Assembly (NCBI RefSeq): GCF_028769735.1
Contig: NC_088173.1
Span: 14,758,038 to 14,822,037, forward strand
Source of the DNA: Zonotrichia leucophrys gambelii
Taxonomy: Eukaryota > Chordata > Aves > Passeriformes > Passerellidae
Length of the DNA: 64,000 bases
Reading direction: 5' to 3'
The position numbers were made by a program, and so were the translations under genes. Under the pieces are notes generated by a model. That model searched no databases and was not told where the DNA came from. It was given only the letters and a program-made list of their open reading frames with translations. Numbering within the stretch: position 1 is the first letter of the stretch; every line of letters begins with the position of its first letter. Of this stretch, positions 1 through 14,400 are shown piece after piece.

Positions 1-2695
1 TTCAATACTGAAAAGCTAAAGACAAGGCAGATCTTATGAATGTATAAAAAATGTTGATCTTTTAAAGATAAATCTGAATGTCATATAGGAAATAATTTAC
101 CATCTGGAATACTTATGGCTTCCTATGCCATTTGCCTTGGAATGCTTTTGCTTTCATGAGGAAATCTCAAGACTTATTTTGTAACACTAATTTATTTTTC
201 AATGTCACCACTTTCAACTGTTAATTCAATTATGACAAGTGATTTTATTCAATAAATATTAGATGCAGAAGTCTAAATGAATTACAAATCACATCATTGA
301 GAGGCAGAAGACATAAATGTCATGGTATGTCATTTGCATGTTACTTACAAATTGTGAAAGCTCCCCCAAAACTTTTAGCGAGAACTAGGGAGGGCTCAGG
401 TGCTACTCTCAAGAAATCTGATTTATTTCATGGAATTGGCTGTACATACTTGCTCTGTTCTTGTATTCTTACTATGCAACTTCTACAGAGAGTGGCTTTG
501 GAAAGATATTTCTGCAAAATCAGACACCAAATTCAGCATAGCAAAATGGAACTGACTGAACTGTCAGTCTTACACTTACGGGTTTTGGGTAATTGCTTTA
601 ATTTTTCTTCTTATCCATTGTTGCCAAAAAATAGTTACACTGAAAAATATCTTCTAAGCAGAATTTCAAAGGTGCATGTATTATAGAGTTTAATACTAGA
701 TTTTTATAGTGTAATGAATACATGTTTACACACACATACACAGAATTTCATGCACAGTATATAGGATGGTTTTATCTTGACTAACGTAAAAGTTTTTTCA
801 CCTTCAGTTCAACAATGTTTCAACTTCAATTTCATTTGAAAGAAATTACTTCAGCCATGAAAATTACCAGCTGAAGTTCTGTTGATTTTTGTTACGAATA
901 TAAGAGTATGAAATGTGTCTCTGATTCAACATTCATGCTTTGTTATGTTGGTCAGCAAGTTATTGAGTTTTCTCAGTATGATTAATTTTTTTTTCTCCAA
1001 GAAAGAGACAAATTTTTCTAGTAAAGTTCAACTCAGGACAGCAAAATGACATGTAGGATAGGTTTGTAATTCAGTAGTCTGAAATCTAATTAACTTATTT
1101 CCTGTAGCAGAAAGTATAGACTCAATGAAAGAAAATACTCTGGATGAATTACGAAGAATTATGTTAATGTGATATGCTACCAATACACAACTATAATAGG
1201 TATAAAAAAAAAGTTTCCGTACTCTTTAAGATTTGCTTCATGAAAATACTTCAGGTACACAGGATTCTTCACAGTCACTCTGAATATAATTTCATTCCAT
1301 GACATAAAATAATTTTAGACCTTATATATAGACTTGATATTGTGATGCATAACTGATAAATTACTTTAAGAACAGGCCACATTCTATGGCATTCTTCAAG
1401 TAAATGCCTAAGAATGAGAAGTAAGATCAAGTTATTTTAATAATATCCAAAGTTAAGTTGAAATTTCTTATTTTCAATTGAAGCCTCTGAATCAGGGATT
1501 GATTCTTCAGTGTTTAGTATTTTTTCATCACTAAATTCTGTGCTTTTTTGAGGAATTGCTATCAATAGCTAAATTTTAATTTCTGAAGAAGGCCAGACAC
1601 CTTTAGAACTCTCCATATTTGTACAACTTTAAAGTAATGTGGAAATATTTTCACTATCATAAATTTGTATATAATCCTATTTTGAACAGTCTTTATAGTT
1701 TATTGATTCTTAGACTGTGTGATAATGCTGGTTTAAAATGGAACTATCCATCCAGTAACATAAATTAGACAACAATTTTTTTTTTGTGTACTGCAAAATA
1801 TTCATATTTAATCTTAAATGTATTTGGAAAATCAAGGAGCAAATCACAGTCTAATCTGCTAAAACCACACTAATGATCTGTTTTATCACATTCTGTGTAA
1901 GAAAATTAACAGAATAAAAGAATAGCCTCTCAGGAATGCTGTCAAAACACTGGACATACCTTTGCAAACATTATCAGATCAATAAAAAATATTTCTGAAG
2001 GCAGTAGAGTGAGAAAGAATCTCTGTTAAACTTCATACACGCAGACTGAAAGTAGCTCAGGAAAAACAGACCAAAACCCCAATTGACCAGCCAATAGAGT
2101 GATTTATACATCTCCAGGGGTAATTCCAAAGATCTAGATGAGTAGCTTCCCTCCTGCAATCAATTACACAGGTTCTCCCAATTACATCAGGAGGTGGAAA
2201 CAGTTAACTTTGTATTTAAATTACAAGGCTGAACCTAGATCCTTAAGTCAGACAACTACCTGTGGATGATACCCTTGTATTTTGTTCATAATATTGCCTG
2301 AAGAGTCTAGAATTATTTCATGGATATTCTGTTGATGTGAGAGAAACAAGTAACTGCTCTAGGAAGGAATTAATTTGCTATGTCCAGAGCAAACCTCCTT
2401 TTCACAGCACAGCTTAAGATGCCATTCTGTCTTTTTTAATAATCAGCTAATCAGCCGAAGTACAAACGCCTTACAAATACTTACAAAATACTAAACATTT
2501 TATCATTATGTTTGTATCTGACAAATGAAGAGAGAAAATATGAACAGGGAAAATCCAAGGGCAGGATTCCAGGTAGTCTTAAAGATATTCAATGAATAAA
2601 GTTTAACATCCATAGTCAGGAAAAGGAAATAAAAAGTGCCAACCAATATTCCCCCTTCCCCCTCCCCAATAAAACCTTATCAACATGCCTATTAA
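1..2695. other. Unique AT-rich non-coding DNA
   Basis: I see no gene, repeat family or RNA here. The only ORF above 100 codons, at 297-686 on the plus strand, translates to a low-complexity peptide rich in Leu, Cys and Ser with no recognisable domain. It looks like a chance reading frame. Short A and T runs are the only low-complexity sequence. Confidence 0.6.
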
Positions 2696-2945
2696 GACAA
2701 TGAGAAAAAAACTAATTAAAGTAAATTAGCTTAATGTGCACAGGCTGGATAAAGACAGATCACTTTTAAAAATCCAAGAAGATAATGGTACCCATTTGGG
2801 ATATGTTTTTGGCATTTTTCATATAAATTGGACAGTTTTAGAGGATAAATATGGTTAGCAAAGTCCTTACAGGCAATTATGTCTTTACAGTGCTGGTGGC
2901 TGACATCATAAAAGTATAATTTTAATTGCTATTAATTGTGTTAAG
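2696..2945. promoter_or_regulatory. Candidate conserved non-coding element, homeodomain-motif rich
   Basis: The stretch carries repeated homeodomain cores. ACTAATTAAAG and TTAGCTTAATG lie near 2710-2735. GGCAATTATG, TTTTAATTGCT and ATTAATTGTG lie between 2870 and 2940. Unusually for this window, non-repetitive mixed-composition sequence (about 2880-2905) lies between the AT cores. This texture is typical of vertebrate developmental enhancers, but I infer function from motif density alone. AT-rich DNA produces TAAT by chance. Confidence 0.2.
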
Positions 2946-3621
2946 TCTACTTTTATTGAATACTTAATGCCATCTCTGACAGTTGTTGTAATTTATGTAC
3001 TTTAATGAAACTTCTTAGTAGAAGTTTGGACTTTGAGGGTCATTTCCAAGATGTTCAAAATAAGGCATTTTATCAGCTAGAGAAGTGCAGGTTATTAGGA
3101 CACTGATTTTTTTGTCTTCTCAAAATTTGTTCATTTTCATTAGTCTTATATGGATGACCAGAAAACCAATTGTGTCTCATGTTTCAAATGTCTCAGAATT
3201 TACTAAATATTATTATAAGAAGTTGTTACAGCACAGTTTTCCCATATGAAGCAACCTCTCTGTTTAATAAGGAAATTGAATTAAGAGAAGCTGATGAATG
3301 ACTAAATGACACCAATTCACATTAATATTTTGCCTTTTGGGAATACAGAATGGGTAAAATAAAACCTTGCAATGTCTTTGGTATTCAACTAAAAACCACT
3401 TATGACTTTAGCTGAATAGGACTGTCTGCTGGAAGAGTTTGACCCCATGATTTGTGAGCAGATAAAACAGCAGCAGAAATTCTAAATAATGAAGATTAAC
3501 CAAAGAAGTATTTAACAATATAATATTGTGCAATGCAGGGAAAAAAAATTTATTGAGTTTACATGTGTGTAGTAAAATTCACGTTGCTCTACTGCCAACA
3601 GTTGTAGGTCTTCACTGCTTC

Positions 3622-3785
3622 TGTGATTAGCATTATTAAATTATGAGAAATTAATTTATCTCTATCAGTGCTAGTTTCAATATTTGTAAATTAGTAATTG
3701 GCCCAGCAGCACTAATGAGACAATATATCTGTTGTGGCTCTTCTGTTTGTTAACATGCCTATTTAAATTAGAGCATCATTATATA
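3622..3785. promoter_or_regulatory. Candidate conserved non-coding element, TAAT-rich
   Basis: This segment opens with GTGATTAGCATTATTAAATT and continues with GAAATTAATTTATC, AAATTAGTAATTGGC and CACTAATGAGAC, then TTAAATTAGAGC near 3765. Five or more homeodomain-type cores fall in about 160 bases, with non-repetitive spacing. The element type is inferred from texture only, with no alignment behind it. Confidence 0.22.
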
Positions 3786-3943
3786 CAAAATAAATTATTG
3801 CATTGGGCAGGAATGTATCTCAAAGAATTTCCAGACTCTCTGGAAATCCTAGCCCGTTGTCAGCTATGTGCAAGGCTTACTTAAGAGAACAGACTACAAA
3901 ATAGCAAAACAAGAGAAAATTAGACAAAATATACCTGTATTGG

Positions 3944-3962
3944 TTTTTTTTTTTTTTTTTTT
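3944..3962. repeat. Poly(T) run, 19 bases
   Basis: An uninterrupted run of 19 T. It could be the remnant of an antisense poly(A) tail or a plain homopolymer. I see no recognisable retroposed sequence on its right side (the body of an antisense insertion would lie there). Confidence 0.9.
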
Positions 3963-6900
3963 GCTCAGCTATCAGAGGATCTCACAATTAAGGTGATGCT
4001 CACTAAAGAAACTTGTAGTAGAGGGTTTTAAGTAACTGTGGACTAAGATTTTTGTGTGCTAGTTCCTAAGAGATAGCATAGACAAATAAAGCTACTGGCT
4101 ATTTACCATCACATTCACCTGGCTATCACTGAATTAAATCACAAAGTCTTGCAATTAGGTTTTTGCAGTCCTGCAAAGGTGAGGTAACTGTCTTTTAATT
4201 TGGTTCTTTTTGCAAAATTATCTGAAATTCTTACAGTTAATTTTTAAACATCTAAGGAATGGACATCCGTTGCCTTGATTAAAAAAAGCACCACCAAAAC
4301 ACAATAAACCGGAAAATGTTAGAACATTGGAAAGCAAAAAATATCTAAATGTTGAGATGTTTTTAAGTGCAAACCAGATGAAATTTATATTATTTTAAAA
4401 TTAAAAATATATTAAAGCTCATAACAATATTGGCAAGAGATAACTTGAAGGCAATACTTTGTAGATATAACAACTCTTCTACATTTTTCCTGACCCATGG
4501 GTCATTGCTTTACAGATGAATCTCACTATAAAATACCTGTAGCTGAGAGCTGTAATAAAATTTATAACACAGTGGGCTCTTAGATTTCCCTGAAACCAGA
4601 ATGTTTGATAATGTAAAAAATCTAGTTCTAGGAATACTCAGTTTTAATGTGACTGAACAAAAAAGAGTGATTTCTGTTTTTAGTAAGAAGTTTTCTTTCA
4701 GAGTTAATGACTCATGTTATATTTGCACTCAAAATGCTTAATGTCAAATTTATTCAGGACACCAGTTAGTTTTACTTTTTAATCCATATCCAAACACATT
4801 TTTACCTGAGGACACAGATACCCACAGGTCACCACAGATTTCTAATTCCTGAACAGCTTCGTTAGTATTAGTTATGGCAGTTGTCTTCATACTAGTAAAA
4901 TGAACATTAATGTAGGATAAGATTGTGTTTTTGCAGCACATAAGGAACAGACATTTAATAACATTTTAATTTGCTTCAAATGTTCTTATGTTATTTGAGC
5001 AGAAGCTTTATTTGAACAAAATCTTATTTCTCTTAACAATATTAACCAAATATGCTAGAAATGGAGCTGACTCTATTATTAAGCCTCTCCCCTTCTTCCC
5101 TGCTCCCAGGAACATTTCTAAAATTTTGTCTCTTCTCTATTTCTTTTTCAGCCTCTACTATACTTTCCTTTCTTTTCTCCCCTCAAACTCTCTCTCGGTA
5201 ACACACCTATTAGCATATATTCCATTTAATGGCTGCACATTTATTTACTATTTATCAAGTGTTTTTGTGAACCATCTCCTTCTCCATCAAGCAGTCTTTC
5301 AAATAAGAGCCTATTAGGTAATGCTCATTGTAAGTAAATGGTTATGTGAGTAATTATTTTTATATTATAAATTGTGGAAACTACAGTATTTTCCTGTAAC
5401 TTATCAGAATTGAAGTCTTCATTGATTCCAAAAAGTTTTATACATTTTTTGTTGTTTGTGCTTACATCATGCGATTGGTCCAGATGATAGAATTAAAAAA
5501 AAATTCTAAAAAAATGGATTTCGTGAATTATTACAGGCAGAAAATGAGACGTGAAAAGATCTGTGTTTATCAGCATCAAATTTTTATCTTGGAAAATACA
5601 AATTCAAGGACTTACAGTGCAAAGTTGCTTCTATTGCACACACTCTGAAAACTACTTTTCCATTTTAAACTATTTGAGATTTTAATTTTGATCTTTGAGT
5701 TTCTCTGTGGAACAAATGTGGGCAAAATTATGAGAATGAAATAAGATGTCTGTGAAGATGACAGATGAATTTCCTTTTGAAGTTTAAATAAATTAATTAG
5801 GTTTTGATTGACTATATGGTTTACTTTCTCTTCTCATATCTATCCACAGAAAATGCCCTAATCAAAACTATATATGCAAATATATATGCTATCCCCAGCA
5901 CTTAAGAAGTCTCATAATAGGGTTTATGTTAACAGAAAGGACAAAACTAAGAGGTGAAAGAAATATATACATACAAAAGCCTTGCAATCCAGTTTCAGAA
6001 ATAGGTATTTAGAAAAAACTATTGCCAAGCTGTAACATTTATTTTATTTAATTCTCTCTGGGAATAGTCCATCTTTTATCACAAAGGATTAGAGGGAGAT
6101 AAATGCAAATTTTGACCTCCTAGTTCAATTAACCTCCCAATTATATTGCTAATTTAAGAATAACTCGACTGAATCAAATGGAATTATATTAAAATAGATA
6201 TAATTGGAAGGAAAATCAAATACCGTATTTGTAACTTCCACAGTAAAAACCAATACAGTCACGTTAAGGTCGCAAATACTGCTGCTGGAAATCATAAAAG
6301 TGGAATGATTTTCCTCAGTCATGAGGTTTTGTGTATTTGATAATCTCTATTGGAAAAAAATTCAGGTAGACAATCAGGTGACCTTTACATACAAGAGAAG
6401 ATAGAAGACAAAGACTAAGCAGAGCATGAGGGAAAAACTTTCTCTAAGTGACCTGACAGAATGGGAATGGCACAAGGAAACAATGGAAGATCAAAACACA
6501 GTTCAGAAAAGTGAGAATGGATTAACTGGAGCCCAAGACACTGTGAGGATGACAGAAACATGAAGGGGATGAGAGTGAGGAGAAGTAGACTGAACACAAG
6601 GAGTATTTTAATGGTGGTAAAAATGTACTAGTGATAAAACCATAAAACATGACAGAAAAGGAGCTAATAAAAATATGTGGGTCTGTTGATCTTGAAGGTT
6701 GGTCCGAAACACAGGAAACAGGAAAGTAAGAGGACCTCAGGAATAACTAAGTGTATATCTGTGGTGCCTTACAGCAGTAGAGTGGGGAACTATTCCATTC
6801 TCAACACACTTCACTGGGTTTTTGATTTCTAGGATATACAGGGTGAGACAGTGGAATGCAGAGAAAAGTTCCTTATATAGAGATATTCACTGCAATACAG

Positions 6901-7143
6901 CTTTGTCTTTATTTTTCGGATGGAGAAGGAAATAGAGAAGATTTTCAGGAAGGTATCTTGATCCCAATGGATGCGGATCAATAGACAAGGAGAGGTATGT
7001 TGGAAACAAACCACCTAAAAACACTCAAATGTGAAACTTAAAGTATAATTGCTCCCTTTATACCCTACTCTACCCTCCTTTTTTAATTTGAATTTTAATC
7101 CTTCAATTGCCAAGGAAGGAATGACTTTTATTTGAACTGAGAT

Positions 7144-7420
7144 TGCTACATTAAAGTACTCATGCTCTTTTGCAGACAGACCAGTTACAGCTGCATGGTG
7201 CAAAACGAGGTCCCACTTCATTCCCGGTGCCCCCTGCAGTTCCCTCCCACTGACCTCCCAGGCCCCAGACCTGTGGGGCTCCCAAGTCCACCTGCACATC
7301 AACACAAGCTGTTGAAAACAACACCTAGGACATGCTGCAGATTCTGCTCGTGGTGCAGTGAGAGGGACGGACAGGGAGCAGCGCTGCTGGCTCCCCCTTC
7401 TTGACACCTCTGGGGTGGTG
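7144..7420. other. Unexplained GC-richer block
   Basis: About 270 bases are clearly richer in G and C than the surrounding DNA, with sharp edges. Both strands stay open across it: plus-strand frame 7162-7404 and minus-strand frame 7015-7407. Neither translation shows a domain I recognise, and both are rich in Pro, Ser, Cys and Arg as expected for random GC-rich DNA. It could be an old LTR or other retroelement fragment, a decayed exon or an enhancer. A possible splice acceptor, TTTTGCAG, ends at 7174. Confidence 0.3.
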
Positions 7421-7999
7421 TTAGATTATATTGCCAGTGTGAAGGGAATATGAGTCACTGAGAAAAATCCTAAGGTGTGCTGATCAGCAGTCTTTCAGTA
7501 AGTAAGCCCAAATCTTGATAAATCTGAAAAGAGGCGATTTTACTTTTTTTTTTTTTTAACTAAACAGTCACTAGGTTACTCAGTCTCCACATGACAAAAT
7601 AATCAAAGAAGACATTATTCAATATTGGGCAGTAAAAATAAAAATTAGAGAAACATTGAAACCCATTGTGTTTCTTCTTTCTTCTGTTTAAAATCTCTAG
7701 GAAACAGAAAAATCTCCGCTTTGTTCTTTGACCATTTTTGAAAAGCCTGTCAAAGAATAGAGCTGAATCTTCAAAAATATTAAGATAAACATCCATAATA
7801 ATGGTAACAAGAGCATGCTGTCATGTATCTTCTGTGAAGCATAAAAGTTTAGTACATTATTTAAATGCTTGTTTATTGCTTTAGAGATGTCATTTCTTGA
7901 TTTTGCAATATTCAAAGCATTCCAATTGTTATATTTTTTTATTTTCAAAGTTTTTTTCCCATAATATTTTTATTTTCAAGACTTGTAAATGCAATTACT

Positions 8000-8470
8000 A
8001 GTTGCCATATTTACATGGCGAACTGCTGCTAACAGAGGGATTACTAGGAAGAGCAAAAGAGGCAGTGTTTGCGCTTCTAGGACTGACACCTATAATTAAA
8101 GCTGTCCACAGGGTAGAAATGTGCCTTCCAAAGTGCCTAAAGTGCCAGAAAGGTTTGGAGCAGACTGAGGAGGGTCACATGCCAAAGGACAAAACCCCCA
8201 GCTGGTGCCTGTTACTCAGTAGCCCTGATCCAAGCACGGCAGTTCTGTTTCTCCCACGTTTGGCAGCTGCCTGGGGACTGCCCCACCCTGCTCATACTCA
8301 GAAACCTGATAGATACACAGCTGTTGCCATCAAAAGTAAAATTCGTCCTGGGCTGGGTGCCAGCCTAAGGACTACTGCATTACTAAAGACCCGCTGAAAC
8401 CTTCAAAGGCTTGCGCAACACTTAAGACCTTGTAGCATTTGGCTGAGGCTAACTCAGGCTAAGAGTGCAG
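8000..8470. other. Second GC-richer block, unidentified
   Basis: The plus strand contains an open frame of 131 codons (8002-8397). Its product has no signal peptide, membrane segment or motif that I can identify. The composition shift at the edges and the proximity to the 7.1-kb block, about 600 bases away, suggest either inserted material or a conserved region. I do not call it a gene: there is no second exon, no homology that I recognise, and the frame's amino-acid mix is unremarkable. Confidence 0.3.
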
Positions 8471-11400
8471 CACTGGAACCAAATTATTTCTTCTAAAACT
8501 AGCAAATGTCAGCCAGGAAAGATTTTAAGATTGTTTTATCTAATCAATTTATATATTTCAGGGTAAACAATTGCTTTTACTTTTATTGATAATAAAAGAC
8601 CTTTCAAAGTTTTCATTTCAGTGTCATAAACATACAACACAGTGTCAGTGTACCTGTTTGATTTCTGAATTGCTAGCAAACAACAATAGAGTATTTGGAA
8701 GTTCACCTATTTTCCATCCAAAAATGGAAAAATCCATAAGAGCTTAGATGTGTGTATGTATGAAGAGAGAACAGTTGGAAAACAGTGGGACAGAAAAAAT
8801 CCATATCCCCATCTTGAAGTGATAATTTATATACTGTATATGCTAGATCAGCCTTTTATGCTATAATTATTACCAGAAAATCTGGTTGAAGTCAAGTAGC
8901 ATGCTCTGCTAACAGGTAACCACATAGAACAGCTGTGCCCTGCCAGCAAATTTTTTAACATCTTACACATTCTGTGTTTCAGTTTTCTGACTTGCTAAAT
9001 GGGAGCAGCAGTGCCAATGCTACCCCAAAAAAGAGGTTGCTATGAACAGATAGAGAGCCATCTGCAGACTGAGTATTGCTGGGCACCTGGTCAGTAAGAG
9101 ATATATGGCTCTTCAAAACTCCCATGTTCCATGAAACCAAAATTCCATTCAGAATATTCTTAGAAGAATAGGGTTAATACAGATAAATGTCAGTCAGGTG
9201 GCAGCCTGCTGTCTGGTTCAGACAAAATTCTGTTTTGACATTGCACCAAGGTGTAAGAGTGGAATTATGCTGAATGATTCAGGCAATTCCAATAAATTGA
9301 ATCAAAGACAAAGGATATTTAGTCTGTTTTTAAATGAGATCTGGCAGTTAAGAACTTAAATGCTATTGTTTTCCAGGAGTTTTTTATATGATGCTATTAT
9401 CCTACTCCTACTTACTATTACCTATCATTTCAGTTTTATGATATATATTTTCTTTTATTAATTGAAAGCATTGGCTTCTCTAAAAAACACAATGTGGAAG
9501 AATTTACATTTCTCCTTTTCCTCATATTTCTTTCTTCTATACTATAAGTGTGCCTATTTTTTTTGATTTATTATGTGCTCATAAATCAATACATTTGTGC
9601 AGTAATAAAAATAACTTATTGTAATGGTAACAGCTCCAAAGGACTCCTGACTATGACTGGCATTGTATTTAATTCAGATCTATGTTCCATTCCCCAACTA
9701 ATGGCACACTGTGGGTTATAAAGTGATTAAAAACATTGTCAAACTGGCCTCCTGGAAAGAGGGAGCCCTTTTTCTGCAGTTGGTAGATCTGCAGGATCTA
9801 TATTTGATTTTTAGAGTTGGAAAGCAAAAAAAGTTAGTGTAGGAATAATAAGCCAGGAAATGATGGAAAAATCGCTTTTTCATTTCCTCCAATCCTTCTA
9901 AACAACAAAACAAAAGAAGTAAACAACAAAAACAAAGAAGGAGTCAGTATTGCGGTTTTTTGAAGGTTAATGGAAATACAAAGAGATTTGCCTGCAACTA
10001 CACAGGAAAACATTAGAAGAGGTAGGAGTATAACTGATCTTCTGAGTCAAGTCTCTAGTGTCTTTATTACTGTATTCCTAGCTTTGGTTCCTTAAGGGTC
10101 ATTGGATTGCTTTCTTATTTTTTAAAATTTATGTTTACTCTTTTCAGTATTGCTGAAATTTCTCTTTATAATATTCCCGAGAGATATGCAGACAATACAT
10201 AGTACTATTTTTTTGAACTTCAGCACTTTTATGCCGCTTCACAAACATCACATTCCTTGGATAATGAAGGGAAATTATTAGGAATACTGGACTGATCTAT
10301 TAATGGAAGGTTCAAAAAAAGATGATGAAGTTGATTACTCTTTGTCATAGTTTTTTTCTAAGCTGAAAAAAGTCTAAATAAATGACAGTTTGGAATCCCA
10401 GCAGCTGATTCTCAAGTTTGCTATGCTGGTGCATAAAAGAACTGCCATATAGCAATGCTTGTTAATTCTAGATAGTGTTACTGTGCATCAGAAAGCTCTA
10501 AAACTCCAGAGACACTTTTCAGAGAAACTATGCAAGTTGTGGTGAAAGGGAAAGAGAAAGGCTTGCTGTCTGTTATGGCTTTCTGGCTTTTACTGTTCTA
10601 AAGGAAAGATCTAAACATCTGTGGTCAATTAGAGGAAAAAACTGTTTCTGAGAGAAACAATACACACGGGTCCTGCAATACAGCCAACTGTATATCTTTG
10701 GGTTCTGTGTGTTGATGTATCAGTATATATTGAGTGTAACAAGCAATACAACGATAAGAACTGCAATGACCTATTGCATGTTTATATTTCAGCACCAGAG
10801 TTCCTCTCTTTTCTCCCTGCAAATCTGGATCAAGATATAACTTTAAGCCATCAAATTTCATTTTATCCACCTGTAATGTCAGCTTTTTTCCTGCAGAAAA
10901 ATGTTATATACACACTCAACAGTCATGGTAAAAGAAAACAAAACTCCTGGATACCACCTTAAAACCTAAGCTCCCTAAGCCTTTAGCTTGAATCTGATAT
11001 ATCTGTTTAACATCAAGCAGTTTTTAACACTATCCTTGGGACTCCCCACTTCCCCTCACAGCTTTCTCTATGACTCATGAAACACCTTGTATCTGCTCAT
11101 ATAGTGAATCTCTTGAAGTTCAGATGTCTAAGCAACTCTTCTAATAGACACTCTTTCTAATAACAGAAAAATAAATCTGTTAAAATTACAGGTATTTCTT
11201 AAGGACTGTTCAATTATAGCCACTTGTTTTATGAACCTTTAGCAAAATAAATTCTGGAAAAAAGGACATTTGACCTCCCCTTCCAATGAGTAACAAATAG
11301 TGCATATTCTTAGGGAAATGGTGTGCATTTTAGAAACAAAAACCAAATTAAATTTCTGCAATGATTTTTTAAAATACAACAGAATTTAACACCGGGGTTT

Positions 11401-14400
11401 TTTACTAAATAGGTCTCTGCTGATCCCCTGCTCTTGAGTCATGCTTCAAGAAACCTGCACAAATGAGTTGAGCTAAATCATTTTCTTAATTTTTTACCTA
11501 TTCTTCTATTTGCCACATTCAAATGAGGCAGCGCTCGTGTAAGAGCAGGAATAATCACAAGTGAAAGAAAGTATCCAGGAATTTATCCTAGGCTCAAGTT
11601 GGTCTGGATTCAGTTTCAGCTTTTGATAAGATTTCCTTGTGACCACTCCTAAATGTTAACAGCTAGGCATCTCAGAATATCAATTATAAGTGACACATGA
11701 GCAGGTCTGTGGAAAATAATCATGCCATTCTTATAGCCTTGTTAGCTTAACATCGTTCCCAGGGAAGCATGTGCTGAAAAAAAGATGTGTCATGCATATG
11801 TATTCTGCAAGGGTTCCTGACTTCCAGCAGTGTCTAATATTCCCTTTTCTTGCTGTAATTTCTCTAAATGTACTACTAGATTTAGGACAACACCCATCAC
11901 TGTAGAACCTGAACCCACTGAAGCACTGCTGCATAGAAGATTCCAAGATTACTCAGGCCTTGAAATCGCTCCTGGCCCTTATGTCACCATGTGTACACAT
12001 TGGAAAACGGGACGAGAGAGGTAATGTGTACTTTATAAAATTTTGTTGTGCTCTATAAGTTGTGCTTGTTAATTTTAATGTTTTCCTGCTGAATGTTCTT
12101 CCTGTATCTATGTTTATTCTGTGACCTATAGCTAATGCTTGTTTTCTAGCTGAAAGCCAGCTAAGCCTCTGCTGGTACTTGTCATATGTTGACAGCGTTC
12201 AACAGTGCATAGAGCATCTGAACTACTTCATGTAGATAAGGGGGGAAATATGCATCTGCATTCATAGTTCCATCTCAGATTCTCTGCCTAGATTTCAGTA
12301 GTAAAAAAACTTGGAGAAAAGAGAAGGAATGAAATTGTTCTTCATAGACACATTAGTCACAAAAGAGAAAGCACCAACAAGCAATTTTCTCAGACTTAAA
12401 TAGGTGTCAAAAATTTTTAGATAGAGTCATCAGGTCCAAAACAAGCAGAAGAAGGGATGAGACTCAGAACTAAATGTAGACCATGGTTGACTAGCTGAAG
12501 AAATAGGGATAGCAAAATCAGCCTTCAACTTCAAACTGGATCCTCCCAAAGTTCCTGGCATGGGTAAATAAAATAGTAGCTTGTGACCTGAAATCCTAGA
12601 GCTCTACTCAGTACAAGCCTTACTGCTATGAAACTTCATGATGACATAGTTTTACATTTTCCTTACAAATGCTGTTCTTGTAATGCCTCTGCTTCCTAAC
12701 AACATGATTTATCAAGTCTTAGTTCCATTAACTTGTAATTTTTTCCCCTGCTGAATCCTTAACAATTTCCTAAAGACGATTCAAGACAAATGGGAACTTT
12801 GCTTCATCATATTTCCTCATATAGTTTCTGTTGTTCCTTTATTATTTAAAAATAGTTACTGCAGCATAAACTAATTTAGCAGTTAAGGTTACTGGACTTA
12901 ATTCTCTTTTGTGCTGCACACTGCTTAATTACATCTGGGTAAATAAACACAAAAGACTAGCAACTCTAATAGTCGCTTATACTGTTTTCAGCATTTTATG
13001 CATATCTATTCTGATTCAAATGGCAGAACATGAGGTAGCTAGGAACTGGTTCTGTTGAACCAGTTGGTTCTCCACTCCTTGCAAAAAGGTTTTCCACAAG
13101 AATCTTAGTGCAGTGTCTATTTGCCTATTCACCTTCGCTTCCTCTATGCTCACAAATGAACAAACCACAAAGAAGCTATTATCTAATCAGCCAAAAATAT
13201 TGCACATGCCACTGAGAGAAAGCTAAACTTTCACTCATATTGATATTGAAGAGACTGCTATTTCTAAAACTAATGCATATGCGTTATGGATAATATTAGT
13301 GCTTTAAATTTGATTTTTAAAAAACATTTACTAGAAGTTACTGTTTTTATGTAAGTCTTAAAATAGTATAAAAAAAAGAATAACTAGTTGCAGAAAGAGA
13401 CTCTTAGAGCCAAAAAAAATGAAATAATCTATTGTATTTTACCATATTATGGCAAAACAGTTCTGTAACTAGAAAAATTAGTTTAAAAATGACATAATTA
13501 AAAATAAGATGAACACATGGTAAACATACTGTGATAAACAGGTTCTGATGATTGCAGAGTCCATCAGAAGGAGGTTTGGAAAAATAAGCAGAAAGTTGTC
13601 TGATTGTAAGTTAACTCTTCATAAAAATAATAATCACAAAAACATAAAAGGGCAATTCAGATAATTTTATACAGGTCACCCCTGAAGTATTTGGATTTTC
13701 AGTGTTTTGTTGCTTCACACACAGTATTCTTCCTCTGGCCTGTGCCATAGGAAGGTGCCTGGAATTAGAGGACTGACATCTGAATGACAGATAAGATATG
13801 CTTGGCGAAAAGTCAGCACTGCACAGTTCAAGATCAGCAGTGGTACTTTTTGTAGGCTCAGCTCTGTGCTTTGAAATTATTTTGAAATAATAATTCTTCT
13901 TTCAAGATAAAAGAAAAGGCAATATGAAGTAATGTACAACCACATATTACAGGTAGATTCACTTCAGCATAAACTTTATGGCAATGTTGCAAAAAATAAA
14001 TTCTTATTCTTAATCCCTCTGAAATTTGGAGAAAAAGTCTTTGGGATTGTGCCAGATCCTGGCAAACCTTCATGGACACCAATCAGTAATAACACTACTT
14101 ACAGTTACCAAAATAGGCAATGTACATTGCAGGAATAAAACCAACTACTGAAATTCGGATCAAAAGCGATAGCTTTGATTCTTGATTTAAAAACAAAAAA
14201 CAGTGATAGAAATACGAATTCTTTAGCTTCAAATATTGTTAAAAAGCCATTATTCTAACATTTCACTAGACATAGGTAGAAAATCATCCCAAAAATAAAG
14301 AAACTTGGAAGAAAACAGATTTTTTAGACATTATCTCTGCAGTTCTCACTGTATGTAGATGGAACAGGTGCCATTATGTCCTGCTATAACATATTACCAG

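Larger units (their letters stand above)
2946..7140. other. Non-coding interval with a poly(T) run and a purine-rich stretch
   Basis: No gene is supported. The interval holds a second candidate regulatory cluster (3622-3785, listed separately), a 19-base T run at 3944-3962, and a purine-rich block around 6395-6740 in which the plus strand is strongly biased to A and G. ORFs such as 4988-5317 translate to Leu/Phe/Ser-rich low-complexity peptides and are treated as chance. Confidence 0.5.

Noticed and set aside
7162..8397. Protein-coding gene in the two GC-richer blocks
   Set aside because: The open frames have no recognisable domain, no convincing splice pair links them, and both strands are open in the first block.
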